DNA of 43,975 bases from Paracoccaceae bacterium (lineage in GTDB: Bacteria > Pseudomonadota > Alphaproteobacteria > Rhodobacterales > Rhodobacteraceae): positions 1 through 43,975 of the forward strand of contig JANSXS010000026.1 in assembly GCA_024742835.1 (NCBI GenBank). Reading direction: 5' to 3'. Positions 1-6,714 of this stretch are shown here, in pieces (the first letter of the stretch is position 1; the number at the start of each line of letters is the position of its first letter). The notes below the pieces were generated by a model that was not told where the DNA came from, did no database searches, and saw nothing but the letters and a program-made list of their open reading frames with translations. A program made the position numbers and the translations under genes.

Positions 1-1
1 A

Positions 2-136
2 GGAAAAGCCATCATCGCCACCGCGCGAAAGCTCCTGACCATCATCTACAACACATTGAAAAACAAATGGGTCTTCGAAGACTTCACAGCCTTCAAGATC
101 AAAAACTCCAGCCAAACCGCTGGACAAACATCATAG
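2..136 (+). mobile_element. IS110-family transposase, C-terminal end (runs off window)
   Basis: An open frame enters from the left edge and stops at TAG 134-136. Its 44 residues start GKAIIATARKLLTIIYNTLK, which resembles the C-terminal end of IS110/IS116/IS902-type transposases, where an ARKLL-(I/V)-(I/V)-Y helix is usual. Only this tail is visible, so I cannot tell whether the element is intact to the left. IS110 elements normally lack obvious terminal inverted repeats and I see none here. The next gene begins 11 bp after the stop. Family assignment is by recall of the motif. Confidence 0.72.
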
Positions 137-146
137 GAGACCCGTC

Positions 147-683
147 ATGTACCCTTTCATTCGCATGGCTTGGCAAGTGTTCAAGCATCGCAAGGCAGCG
201 CCGCTGGCGTTGACCGGAACGCATTTCTCGCGGCATGTCTGCCTGCCATGGGATATCGACCTCTGGAAGGAGCTGAACAACGGGCGAACGCTGACGATTT
301 ACGATCTGGGGCGCATCCCGCTGGCCATACGCACCGGGCTGGCGGCGACCCTGCGCGTCAATGGCTGGGGGCTGACCGTGGCGGGGGCCAGCGTGCGCTA
401 TCGTCGGCGCGTCCGCATGTTCGAAACGGTCGAGATGCGGTCGCGCGCGATCTGCTGGGATGCGCGTTTCATCTATATCGAACAGTCGATGTGGCGGGCG
501 TCGGGTGACTGTGCCAACCACATCCTGTATCGGTCCGCGATCACCGGCGCCAACGGGATCGTCGCACCGGCACAGGCCATACAGGCCATGGGTGGCGACG
601 GGCAGAGTCCGACCGGTCCTGGCTGGGTGGCGGCATGGATCAAGGCAGACGCACAAAGACCATGGCCCCCGATGCAGGATTGA
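147..683 (+). CDS. Thioesterase-like (hotdog-fold, 4HBT_2/THEM6-type) protein
   Basis: This 178-residue protein has the layout of the acyl-CoA thioesterase-like family with a single hotdog domain. The segment DIDLWKELNNGRTLTIYDLG (about residues 36-55) corresponds to the helix that in relatives reads D-x-N-G-H-(M/L)-N-N-G-R-Y. The family acts on fatty or aromatic acyl thioesters, but the substrate here is unknown. An N-terminal YPFIRMAWQVFKHRK stretch is typical of this subgroup. ATG 147 is preceded by GGAGA. It stands alone between the IS110 tail and an MFS gene 51 bp downstream, so co-transcription with the latter is possible but unproven. Confidence 0.72.
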   Translation: MYPFIRMAWQVFKHRKAAPLALTGTHFSRHVCLPWDIDLWKELNNGRTLTIYDLGRIPLAIRTGLAATLRVNGWGLTVAGASVRYRRRVRMFETVEMRSRAICWDARFIYIEQSMWRASGDCANHILYRSAITGANGIVAPAQAIQAMGGDGQSPTGPGWVAAWIKADAQRPWPPMQD

Positions 684-734
684 CTTGCCAGCAGAACCCG
701 TCCCTCGCCATAGTCGCCACGACAAGGGGGCGGT

Positions 735-2102
735 ATGACAGTAATTTCCGCGCGCAAGCGCCTGTGGGGGTGGTATTTTTTCGACTGGGCCAGCCAGCCC
801 TATCACACGCTGTTGGTCACCTTTGTCTTCGGGCCTTACTTCGCATCGGTGGCTGCTGCCCATTTCCTCGGGCAAGGCCTGGAAGAAACCGCCGCAGACG
901 CGCAGGCTCAAACGCTTTGGTCGTGGTGTCTGGCCATTGCCGGGCTGACCATAGCCTTTGGCGCGCCTGTGATGGGCGCGATGGCCGACACCGCCGGGCG
1001 GCGGCTGCCATGGATCCTGTGTTTTTCGGCGCTGTACGTGATCGGGGCCGCCGGGCTTTGGGTGACAGAGCCGGACGGCTCCAATATGGTGCTGGCGCTT
1101 TGCCTGTTCGGCATCGGCTTTATCGGGGCGGAATACGCGCTGATTTTTGTAAATGCCCAACTGCCCTCGATCGGCACGGCGGATCAGATCGGGCAGGTGT
1201 CCGGCTCCGGCTTTGCCTTTGGGTATGTGGGCGGGCTGATCGCACTCATGATCACCCTGGTTTTCTTCCAGGCGATGGAGGGTGGCAAGACCATCGTCGG
1301 GCTGGACCCGGCCTTTGGCCTCGATCCGGCGGCGCAGGAGGACAAGCGCATCGTGGGGCCCTTTACGGCGCTTTGGTTCGTGCTGTTCATGATCCCCTAT
1401 TTCCTTTGGGTGCGCGAACCTGTTCGCGCAGGCGGCGGCCAGACAATGCGGCGCGGATTGCGGTTGCTGGTGCGCTCCATCTCCCGACTGCCAAACCGGC
1501 GCAGCCTGATGGCGTATCTCGGCTCGTCGATGTTCTACCGTGATGCGCTGAACGGGCTTTACGGCTTTGGTGGGACATACGCGGCGCTGGTTCTGGACTG
1601 GTCCATCGTGACTGTCGGTGTTTTCGGAATTGTCAGCGTGATCGCCGCGGCCGGCTTTAGCTGGATGGGGGGGCTGGCGGATCGGCGCTTTGGCCCAAAG
1701 CCTGTGATTATCGTTGCTATATGGGGGCTTATGGCTGTTTGCGTCACCGTGGTTTGTATGGATCGCAGCCAGATTTTCGGGGTGCCGCTGGCAACGGGAT
1801 CGTCGGTGCCAGATGTGGTCTTCTTTGGCTGCGGCATCCTGATTGGGGGGCTTGGCGGCACGCTTCAGGCCGCAAGCCGGTCATTGATGGTGCGCCATAC
1901 GGATCCTGCCAGCCCGACGGAAAGTTTCGGGCTTTATGGCATGTCGGGGCGGGCCACGGCGTTCCTGGCCCCTGCCCTGATCGGTCTGGTGACAAGCCTG
2001 AGCGGAAGCGCGCGAATTGGTGTATCGCCCTTGATTGTGCTTTTCGTGATTGGGCTTGTGCTGTTACGCTTCGTCAAGGCAGAGGGAGATGTGACCCGAT
2101 GA
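735..2102 (+). CDS. MFS permease of the UMF1 (Atg22-like) family
   Basis: This 455-residue polytopic membrane protein begins with the RKRLWGWYFFDWASQPYHTL segment typical of the bacterial UMF1/Atg22-like branch of the major facilitator superfamily. About 11-12 hydrophobic segments can be picked out, with a charged ADTAGRR loop near residue 94 matching the MFS A-like motif. The substrate is unknown; yeast Atg22 exports amino acids from the vacuole, but bacterial members are mostly uncharacterised. The start ATG follows an AAGGGGGCGGT purine-rich stretch. Its TGA overlaps the ATG of the next gene (ATGA), so the two are likely translated together. Confidence 0.85.
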   Translation: MTVISARKRLWGWYFFDWASQPYHTLLVTFVFGPYFASVAAAHFLGQGLEETAADAQAQTLWSWCLAIAGLTIAFGAPVMGAMADTAGRRLPWILCFSALYVIGAAGLWVTEPDGSNMVLALCLFGIGFIGAEYALIFVNAQLPSIGTADQIGQVSGSGFAFGYVGGLIALMITLVFFQAMEGGKTIVGLDPAFGLDPAAQEDKRIVGPFTALWFVLFMIPYFLWVREPVRAGGGQTMRRGLRLLVRSISRLPNRRSLMAYLGSSMFYRDALNGLYGFGGTYAALVLDWSIVTVGVFGIVSVIAAAGFSWMGGLADRRFGPKPVIIVAIWGLMAVCVTVVCMDRSQIFGVPLATGSSVPDVVFFGCGILIGGLGGTLQAASRSLMVRHTDPASPTESFGLYGMSGRATAFLAPALIGLVTSLSGSARIGVSPLIVLFVIGLVLLRFVKAEGDVTR

Positions 2103-3025
2103 ACCGTTACGCAATGCTGCTGATCCTGGGCGCGGTGCTTACCGGATGCAGCGGCTCTGGCTCAAATAATACACAACTAAATCAACAGGTTGTCTCGACA
2201 CAGAACATCCCGCCTGAGATGCAGGGGATCGAGGCGAGGCAACTTTTCGGGGCCAGTCCGCAGGGCTCTCGGCAGGCGGCGCGCCCTTTTGGCAGCTATG
2301 CCAAGGGGTGTATCGCCGGGGGCGTTGCCCTGCCCGAGACGGGGCCGACATGGCAGGCGATGCGGCTGAGCAGGAACCGCAATTGGGGACACCCGGAAAC
2401 AATTGATTTCATTCAGGATTTATCAAGATTCGCGGCCACGCAACCGGGCTGGAGCGGCCTTTATGTTGGCGATATCAGCCAGCCGCGCGGCGGGCCGATG
2501 TTGTCGGGGCATCGCAGCCACCAGACGGGCATGGATGTGGATATCTGGATGCTGCCACCCGCGCGGCTGGATCTGTCGAGGGCAGAAAGAGAAAGCATTT
2601 CAAGCATTTCGCTGCGCCGGGCCAATGGGGCCTACACCAATGACAGCTACACCAGGCAGCATCACGAGATCATGAAAGCCGCCGCCAAAGACTCAAGGAC
2701 AGCCCGGATTTTCGTGTTTCCCGGCGCCAAAGTGCGCATGTGCCGGGACGAAACCGGCGACAAAAGCTGGTTGCGCAAGGTTCGGCCATGGTGGGGGCAT
2801 CATTACCATTTCCATATCAGGCTGAATTGCCCAACAGGATCAAAGGGTTGCGAGAATCAAAGCCCGCCGCCCGCTGGCGATGGCTGTGCCGAGGCGGAGC
2901 AATGGGTAGAAAATATCCTGAACCCGCCGCCCCCCGACCCGACCGCGCCCAAGCCCAAGCCGCGCCGCGAATTGACCATGGCGGATCTGCCGGGGCAGTG
3001 TGTTTCGGTTCTGCAATCGGATTAA
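2099..3025 (+). CDS. mepA: Penicillin-insensitive murein endopeptidase, lipoprotein form
   Basis: MepA (LAS metallopeptidase family, M74) cuts D-Ala-mDAP cross-links in periplasmic peptidoglycan. The 308-residue product shows SGHRSHQTGMDVDIW (about 136-150), containing the H-x6-D zinc site (H141, D148), and the second-ligand region WWGHHYHFHIRL (about 231-242). It starts MNRYAMLLILGAVLTGC with a lipobox LTGC (Cys17), so it is predicted to be a lipoprotein; E. coli MepA instead has an ordinary signal peptide. A proline-rich tail follows the catalytic domain. The frame is open far upstream, but ATG 2099 overlapping the MFS stop is chosen because it gives the signal sequence. Confidence 0.9.
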   Translation: MNRYAMLLILGAVLTGCSGSGSNNTQLNQQVVSTQNIPPEMQGIEARQLFGASPQGSRQAARPFGSYAKGCIAGGVALPETGPTWQAMRLSRNRNWGHPETIDFIQDLSRFAATQPGWSGLYVGDISQPRGGPMLSGHRSHQTGMDVDIWMLPPARLDLSRAERESISSISLRRANGAYTNDSYTRQHHEIMKAAAKDSRTARIFVFPGAKVRMCRDETGDKSWLRKVRPWWGHHYHFHIRLNCPTGSKGCENQSPPPAGDGCAEAEQWVENILNPPPPDPTAPKPKPRRELTMADLPGQCVSVLQSD

Positions 3026-3077
3026 GCGCTTGCGCCATATCCTGTGGAAAAAATTTCGCAGACCCCTGCATTTTGTT

Positions 3078-3083
3078 TTGACA
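3078..3083 (+). promoter_or_regulatory. -35-like hexamer TTGACA of the short transcript
   Basis: TTGACA is a perfect match to the housekeeping -35 consensus. It lies about 47 nt before the strong ribosome binding site. No good -10 hexamer stands at 16-18 bp spacing, which is common for alphaproteobacterial promoters. The call is therefore tentative. Confidence 0.35.
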
Positions 3084-3124
3084 ACGCTGAAATCTGTGGC
3101 AGGCTGCGGGTGAGTTCAACAAGC

Positions 3125-3141
3125 GAAAGGAGGTGATCCAG
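3125..3141 (+). promoter_or_regulatory. Extended Shine-Dalgarno: 17-nt perfect complement of the 16S rRNA 3' end
   Basis: GAAAGGAGGTGATCCAG is the exact reverse complement of CTGGATCACCTCCTTTC, the 3' terminal sequence of alphaproteobacterial 16S rRNA. The GGAGG core (3129-3133) sits 7 nt before a GTG (3141-3143), which is ideal spacing for initiation. An ordinary gene uses 4-6 of these pairs. A 17-bp match is far beyond that and should either drive or trap 30S subunits. Confidence 0.75.
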
Positions 3142-3197
3142 TGTCTATAAAGGGATTGGAGAGAGGTGTCGGAACAGTCAGGGAGGACCGCGTCTGA
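3141..3197 (+). CDS. 18-aa leader-type peptide with extended Shine-Dalgarno
   Basis: The frame GTG 3141 to TGA 3195-3197 would encode MSIKGLERGVGTVREDRV. I do not recognise the peptide. It is supported only by its exceptionally strong, correctly spaced ribosome binding site and by lying between a TTGACA hexamer and an intrinsic terminator. It has no obvious run of one amino acid, so a classical amino-acid attenuator is not indicated. The transcript may act as an RNA or a ribosome-binding leader instead of through the peptide. The downstream neighbour arfB rescues stalled ribosomes, which makes a translation-sensing role an attractive but untested idea. Confidence 0.4.
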   Translation: MSIKGLERGVGTVREDRV

Positions 3198-3265
3198 GGC
3201 AGCCCTCGGGCGATGAGACCACCGGATTGGCACGGCCTAACCGGCCCGCCTCCGCTAACCTTTAG

Positions 3266-3299
3266 GGGCCGCTCCGATGGAGCGGCCCTTTCTGGTTTT
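3266..3299 (+). terminator. Intrinsic terminator closing the short transcript
   Basis: A perfect 10-bp GC-rich stem (GGGCCGCTCC at 3266-3275 with GGAGCGGCCC at 3279-3288) has a 3-nt GAT loop and is followed by TTTCTGGTTTT. This is one of the clearest rho-independent terminators in the window. It separates the leader-like unit from arfB, so arfB needs readthrough or its own promoter. Confidence 0.85.
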
Positions 3300-3345
3300 G
3301 TACAAATTGTAGCCATCTCACGGGGCGTGTTTTACAGTTTGTACA
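3299..3345 (+). promoter_or_regulatory. Inverted repeat just upstream of arfB (candidate operator)
   Basis: TGTACAAATTGTA (3299-3311) and TACAGTTTGTACA (3333-3345) are inverted copies matching at 12 of 13 positions, separated by 21 bp. The left arm also contains the near-palindrome TACAAATTGTA. The right arm ends 16 bp before the arfB start. It could be a repressor site or an mRNA hairpin over the 5' end of arfB. I do not recognise the binding protein. Confidence 0.4.
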
Positions 3346-3361
3346 TGTTCTGGAGACCATA

Positions 3362-3781
3362 ATGCTGAAGATCAACGACCGCATCACGATCGAGGATTGG
3401 GAAATCACCGAACAGTTCATCCGCGCCGGCGGCCCCGGCGGGCAGAACGTGAACAAGGTGTCTTCGGCCGTCGAGCTGCGGTTCGAGGCGGAACGCTCGC
3501 CCAACCTGCCCGACCCGGTGAAACGGCGGTTGCAGCGCATCGCCGGACGGCGCTGGACGAAAGAGGGTGCGGTCGTGTTGCAAGTGTCGGAGGAACGCAG
3601 CCAGGCCCGCAACCGCGAGATCGCGCGGGAGCGGCTGGCGGGGCTGATCCGGACGGCCTGCGAAAAGCCGAAGCGGCGCATCCCGACGAAGGTGTCGCAC
3701 AACCAGAAACGCAAGCGCGTGGACGCCAAGAAGAAGCGGGGGGAGGTAAAGGCGCTGCGGGGGGATGTGGATTTGGAGTGA
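3362..3781 (+). CDS. arfB: Peptidyl-tRNA hydrolase ArfB, ribosome rescue factor
   Basis: ArfB (YaeJ) enters the empty A site of ribosomes stalled on truncated mRNA and hydrolyses the peptidyl-tRNA, acting as a tmRNA-independent rescue factor in the cytoplasm. The 139-residue product has the release-factor motif RAGGPGGQNVNK with the catalytic GGQ at residues 26-28. It ends in the diagnostic basic tail (about 105-131, rich in Lys/Arg: KPKRRIP, NQKRKRVDAKKKRG) that occupies the mRNA channel. The length matches the family. ATG 3362 is preceded by TGGAGACCATA. Upstream lie an inverted repeat and a terminator. Confidence 0.95.
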   Translation: MLKINDRITIEDWEITEQFIRAGGPGGQNVNKVSSAVELRFEAERSPNLPDPVKRRLQRIAGRRWTKEGAVVLQVSEERSQARNREIARERLAGLIRTACEKPKRRIPTKVSHNQKRKRVDAKKKRGEVKALRGDVDLE

Positions 3782-3789
3782 GCTGCCCC

Positions 3790-4506
3790 TCAGATCAGGC
3801 TGATGGCCGATCTGGCCTTGTAGAGGTCGGTTTCCAGTTGCCGGGTCAGGGTGATCTGATCCAGCAGGTCGACGCTTTGACGGCTGGATGTCTCGGCCAT
3901 GGTGGCGCGTGCCGTGATGATGTCGGCGGTCGCGTGATCCAGGGCGAGGGCGATATCGGCGCGCGCTTTGCGGATCTCGTCGATGCGGGCTGCCACTGTG
4001 GCTTGCGGGATGCGGCCCGCCCGGGCGTCTGATTTCAGCCGTGCCAGTTCGGCGTCCTGCGCGGCGAGAACGGCAGGCAAATCGCCCGCGATGCGCCCGG
4101 TTTGGCCGTGCAACCCCGCGAGGTGCTGGTCAAGGTCTTGCATTTGTGCGCTGACCGTGTACGCGACCTGTTTCTTGCCCTGGTGGTACCCCACCACGCT
4201 ACCTGCGCCACCCGCAACCAGTGCGCCCGTCGCGCAGGTTTTCAGACCGCTGGCGGTGACAAGGGCCGCGCCACAGCCCAGAACTGCGCCGGTTGCGGCC
4301 CCGCGCAATGTGGCCCGCCGAACCAGATCATTGGCCATGTTCTTAAGTGCGCGGGCCTGTGCCTGAAGCTCTAGCTCGGGGTTTTGGTAGTTGTGGAAGG
4401 TCAGCGGCGCCTCGTAAGCCCTGGTTACGGAGCCGGGCACGTTGGTGCAGCCGCTGACGAGGATCGCGGAAAGACAAACAAGGGCGGCTCTGGTGTTGCG
4501 GAACAT
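3790..4506 (-). CDS. Glycine-zipper lipoprotein with C-terminal coiled coil, unknown function
   Basis: I do not recognise a characterised homologue. The 238-residue protein begins with a lipoprotein signal (AALVCLSAILVSGC, Cys20), followed by a Gly/Ala-rich hydrophobic stretch (about 67-108) resembling the glycine-zipper segments of outer-membrane-associated proteins. From about residue 118 onward it is Ala/Leu/Asp/Arg-rich and predicted helical or coiled-coil (AQDAELARLKSDARAGRIPQ). It is probably anchored in the inner or outer membrane facing the periplasm. It converges on arfB (8 bp between stops). Confidence 0.75.
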   Translation of the reverse strand: MFRNTRAALVCLSAILVSGCTNVPGSVTRAYEAPLTFHNYQNPELELQAQARALKNMANDLVRRATLRGAATGAVLGCGAALVTASGLKTCATGALVAGGAGSVVGYHQGKKQVAYTVSAQMQDLDQHLAGLHGQTGRIAGDLPAVLAAQDAELARLKSDARAGRIPQATVAARIDEIRKARADIALALDHATADIITARATMAETSSRQSVDLLDQITLTRQLETDLYKARSAISLI

Positions 4507-4656
4507 GACATTACTCTTTGGTGACTCGTTTTATCGAAAATCCTTATGGTCTTAGGTTTGCGGCAAGATTTGGGCGTTGCCGGGAATTTTCGGCATCTTG
4601 CGCAACATTTTGCACGCAACGACGCATCGGGGGGATCGGTTGCGCAGATGGGTTAG

Positions 4657-4700
4657 AGCGTTTCGCGAAAACCTGACACACAGCTTTTCGTGAAACGCTT
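4657..4700. repeat. Palindromic AAAGCGTTYCGC-family element, copy 1
   Basis: Left arm AGCGTTTCGCGAAAA (4657-4671) and right arm TTTTCGTGAAACGCTT (4685-4700) form an imperfect inverted repeat of about 15 bp around a short spacer. The right arm runs straight into the TTA that is the stop codon of pncB on the minus strand (4700-4702). It may act as a terminator-like hairpin, though no U-tract follows. Related copies occur at 6116, 6657, 21462, 31608 and 33613. Confidence 0.7.
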
Positions 4701-5992
4701 TAGACGACCACCTCCATCGCTTCCTGCTCGCCCACCCCGAACACCCGCTTGTAGCGTGCGACCTCTGCTGCGGGGCCCATTGCCTTCATCGGGTTGTCCG
4801 ACAGTTTGACAGTGGGGCGCCCATTCGCGGCGACGGCTTTGCAGACAAGCGAGAAGGGGGCAAGAGCGTCATCCTCGGTCAGGCCGCGGAAATCGTTGGT
4901 CAGGAGCGTGCCCCAGCCAAAGGAGACCCGGACCCGGCCCGCGAATTGCGCGTGCAGGGCGAGGATTTTGTCCTCGTCCAGACCGTCGGAGAAGATGATG
5001 AGCTTTTTGCGTGGGTCTTCCCCACGGTTTTGCCACCAGCGGATCGCGGCCTCGGCCCCGGCCTCTGGCGCGCCGGAATCGATGCGGATGCCGGTCCAGC
5101 CCGCCAGCCAGTCGGGGGCATGGGTCAGGAACCCTTCGGTGCCGTATGTATCGGGGAGGATGATGCGCAGGTTGCCCGAATGCTCGTCATGCCAGTCGGC
5201 CAGGACGCGGTAGGGCGCATCGCGCAGGGCGTCATCGGTTTCGGCCAGGGCGGCGTAGACCATGGGCAGTTCATGCGCGTTGGTGCCGATCGCCTCCAGA
5301 TCGCGGTTCTTGGCGATGAGGCAGTTGGAAGTGCCCACGAAGGTGGTGCCCAGGCGTTCTGTCATTGCGCGCACGCACCAGTCCTGCCAGAGAAAGGAAT
5401 GTCGGCGGCGGGTACCGAAATCGGCGATGCGCAAGGACGGGATACCGCGCAGGCGTTCGGTCTTTTCCCACAGTTTGGTCATGGCGCGGGCGTAAAGCAC
5501 CTGAAGCTCGAACTGTTTCATATCGTGCAGCACGGCGCGCGAGCGCAGTTCCATCAGCACCGCAAGGGCGGGGATTTCCCACAGCATGACCTCGGGCCAG
5601 GAGCCCTGGAACGTCAATTCATACTGGCCGTCGCGTTTTTCGAGGTGGTAGGGCGGCAGGCGCAGCTGTTCGAACCAGTCCATGAATTCGGGGGTGAACA
5701 TCTGGCGCTGGCCGTAAAAGGTGTTGCCGCGCATCCATGTGGATTCGCCACGGGTCAGCGACAGGGAGCGGATATGGTCGAGCTGTTCGCGCAGCTCGCC
5801 CTCGTCCACCAGATCGGCGAGGCGGATGGATTTGCTGCGGTTGATCAGCGAGAACGTGACCTGCGTTTCGGGGCTGTTGCGGAACACCGACTGGCACATC
5901 AGAAGCTTGTAGAAATCCGTGTCGATCAGGGACCGGATGATCGGGTCGATCTTCCATTTGTGGTTCCAGACGCGGGTGGCGATATCGACCAT
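4700..5992 (-). CDS. pncB: Nicotinate phosphoribosyltransferase
   Basis: PncB condenses nicotinate with PRPP (ATP-stimulated) to nicotinate mononucleotide in the Preiss-Handler NAD salvage pathway in the cytoplasm. The 430-residue length fits. Diagnostic segments are [20 protein letters not shown] near residue 18, the phosphoribosyl-binding region [14 protein letters not shown] (about 190), [27 protein letters not shown] and [14 protein letters not shown]. The start ATG 5990-5992 gives the usual short N-terminus. Its stop lies inside a palindromic repeat. It is a single-gene unit. Confidence 0.95.
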   Translation of the reverse strand: MVDIATRVWNHKWKIDPIIRSLIDTDFYKLLMCQSVFRNSPETQVTFSLINRSKSIRLADLVDEGELREQLDHIRSLSLTRGESTWMRGNTFYGQRQMFTPEFMDWFEQLRLPPYHLEKRDGQYELTFQGSWPEVMLWEIPALAVLMELRSRAVLHDMKQFELQVLYARAMTKLWEKTERLRGIPSLRIADFGTRRRHSFLWQDWCVRAMTERLGTTFVGTSNCLIAKNRDLEAIGTNAHELPMVYAALAETDDALRDAPYRVLADWHDEHSGNLRIILPDTYGTEGFLTHAPDWLAGWTGIRIDSGAPEAGAEAAIRWWQNRGEDPRKKLIIFSDGLDEDKILALHAQFAGRVRVSFGWGTLLTNDFRGLTEDDALAPFSLVCKAVAANGRPTVKLSDNPMKAMGPAAEVARYKRVFGVGEQEAMEVVV

Positions 5993-6059
5993 GTGCTATG
6001 GCTCCGGCAAGTGCATATTCCGCCGGGTTAAAGCAAAGCCGCGCGGGTGAGGCAAGCGC

Positions 6060-6089
6060 GGGCCGGTTTTGCGTGGGCCGGTTTTGCGC
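6060..6089. repeat. Two tandem copies of a 15-bp unit
   Basis: GGGCCGGTTTTGCGT (6060-6074) is followed directly by GGGCCGGTTTTGCGC (6075-6089), with one mismatch in 15. It lies upstream of pncB (minus strand), about 70-100 bp before its start. Slippage is the simplest origin, and a role in pncB control is unproven. Confidence 0.6.
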
Positions 6090-6115
6090 GGCTCGGCCGC
6101 GTGTGGTGCTTTAGG

Positions 6116-6165
6116 GCGTTTCGCGTTCCATCGAATTCATCGGACTCCGGTTAAGCGCGATACGC
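6116..6165. repeat. AAAGCGTTYCGC-family element, diverged copy 2
   Basis: GCGTTTCGCG (6116-6125) pairs with CGCGATACGC (6156-6165) at 9 of 10 positions. As in copy 1, the right arm leads into CTTTAG, whose TTA is the stop codon of the adjacent minus-strand gene (6167-6169). Confidence 0.55.
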
Positions 6166-6166
6166 T

Positions 6167-6514
6167 TTAGCTGCCCAAGGCCTCTTTGCTGTCGGCGGGG
6201 GCCGCGTGCCGTTCGTGCATCCCGTAATCGCGCATGACAGAGACGACGCGCAGGCGATAATCCTCGAACATGATGTCGCGCCCGGCCTTTTGCGCGGAGC
6301 GATGCGCGGCAAGGCGGCGCCAGTCGTCGAGCGCAGTCTCGTCGCGCCAGAAGCTGAGCGACAGCAGCTTGCCCGGCGTGGTGAGGCTTTCGAATCGTTC
6401 GACGGAGATGAAACCGTCGATCTGTTCGGCCAGCGGGCGCATCTTGGCGGCCATGTCGAGATAGGGATCAAGCTGATCCTTGCCGGGATAGACTTCGAAG
6501 ATGACGGCGATCAT
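6167..6514 (-). CDS. Antibiotic biosynthesis monooxygenase (ABM)-fold protein
   Basis: This small 115-residue ferredoxin-like alpha/beta-barrel protein of the ABM/YgiN type starts MIAVIFEVYPGKDQLDPYLD, with the family features IDGFISVERFESLTTPGK and LLSLSFWRDETALDDWR followed by HRSAQKAGRD. Relatives are dimeric cofactor-free monooxygenases or heme- or quinone-handling proteins, and the substrate here cannot be inferred. The start at 6514 is chosen because a consensus AGGAGG lies 5 nt upstream; a longer frame exists but has no such signal. It is divergent from tauR with about 200 bp between them. Confidence 0.82.
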   Translation of the reverse strand: MIAVIFEVYPGKDQLDPYLDMAAKMRPLAEQIDGFISVERFESLTTPGKLLSLSFWRDETALDDWRRLAAHRSAQKAGRDIMFEDYRLRVVSVMRDYGMHERHAAPADSKEALGS

Positions 6515-6621
6515 GTTGCCTCCTGTTTTGTGGCGAGAGTGTGCCGTGGCGGGCGCCGGGTGCAAGTGGAAAGTCGGGCGCGGCTCGTCAGCCCTGGCGG
6601 GCTGCCTCGCTTGGGTGCGGT

Positions 6622-6653
6622 CTATTGCCAGATTGCGGGCGCGGTAAGGCCAG
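6622..6653 (-). promoter_or_regulatory. Possible degenerate TauR-type repeat upstream of tauR
   Basis: Read on the minus strand, CTGGCCTTAC (6644-6653) and CTGGCAATAG (6622-6631) resemble the CTGG-C-TA half-sites seen at xsc and tpa. Here the period is 22 bp instead of 23 and the second half-site is poor. It sits 60-90 bp before the tauR start, a reasonable place for autoregulation. The call is weak. Confidence 0.25.
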
Positions 6654-6656
6654 TTT

Positions 6657-6705
6657 AAAGCGTTCCGCGAAAATCTGTGATTCAGGTTTTCCGCGAAACG
6701 CTTTA
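6657..6705. repeat. Palindromic AAAGCGTTYCGC-family element, copy 3
   Basis: AAAGCGTTCCGCGAAAA (6657-6673) and TTTTCCGCGAAACGCTTTA (6687-6705) form an imperfect inverted repeat with a 13-bp spacer. The right arm ends 9 bp before the tauR start codon, so the hairpin would lie in the tauR 5' untranslated region if transcription starts upstream. Confidence 0.65.
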
Positions 6706-6714
6706 GGGTGCCGC

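Larger units (their letters stand above)
3026..3361 (+). other. 336-bp gap between mepA and arfB holding a leader/sRNA-like unit
   Basis: No long coding gene lies here, but the gap is not empty. In order it carries a perfect -35-like TTGACA, an extended Shine-Dalgarno sequence, an 18-codon open frame, a pair of small hairpin-forming stretches, a strong intrinsic terminator, and then an inverted repeat immediately upstream of arfB. These parts are annotated separately below. The compact promoter-to-terminator order suggests a discrete short transcript of roughly 190-200 nt. Confidence 0.6.

Noticed and set aside
99..1160. Long minus-strand frame (353 codons) over the thioesterase and MFS genes
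   Set aside because: Its translation is Arg/Pro/His-rich with no domain, and it lies antisense to two well-supported genes. It is a high-GC shadow.
3116..3316. 66-codon minus-strand frame across the leader-like unit
   Set aside because: The plus-strand signals (perfect SD, terminator) explain the region better and the minus frame has no start signal.
6541..6714. N-terminal extension of TauR starting at 6541
   Set aside because: The extra codons pass through a palindromic repeat and the divergent promoter region and look unlike protein; MAIPVESFF at 6715 matches MocR starts.
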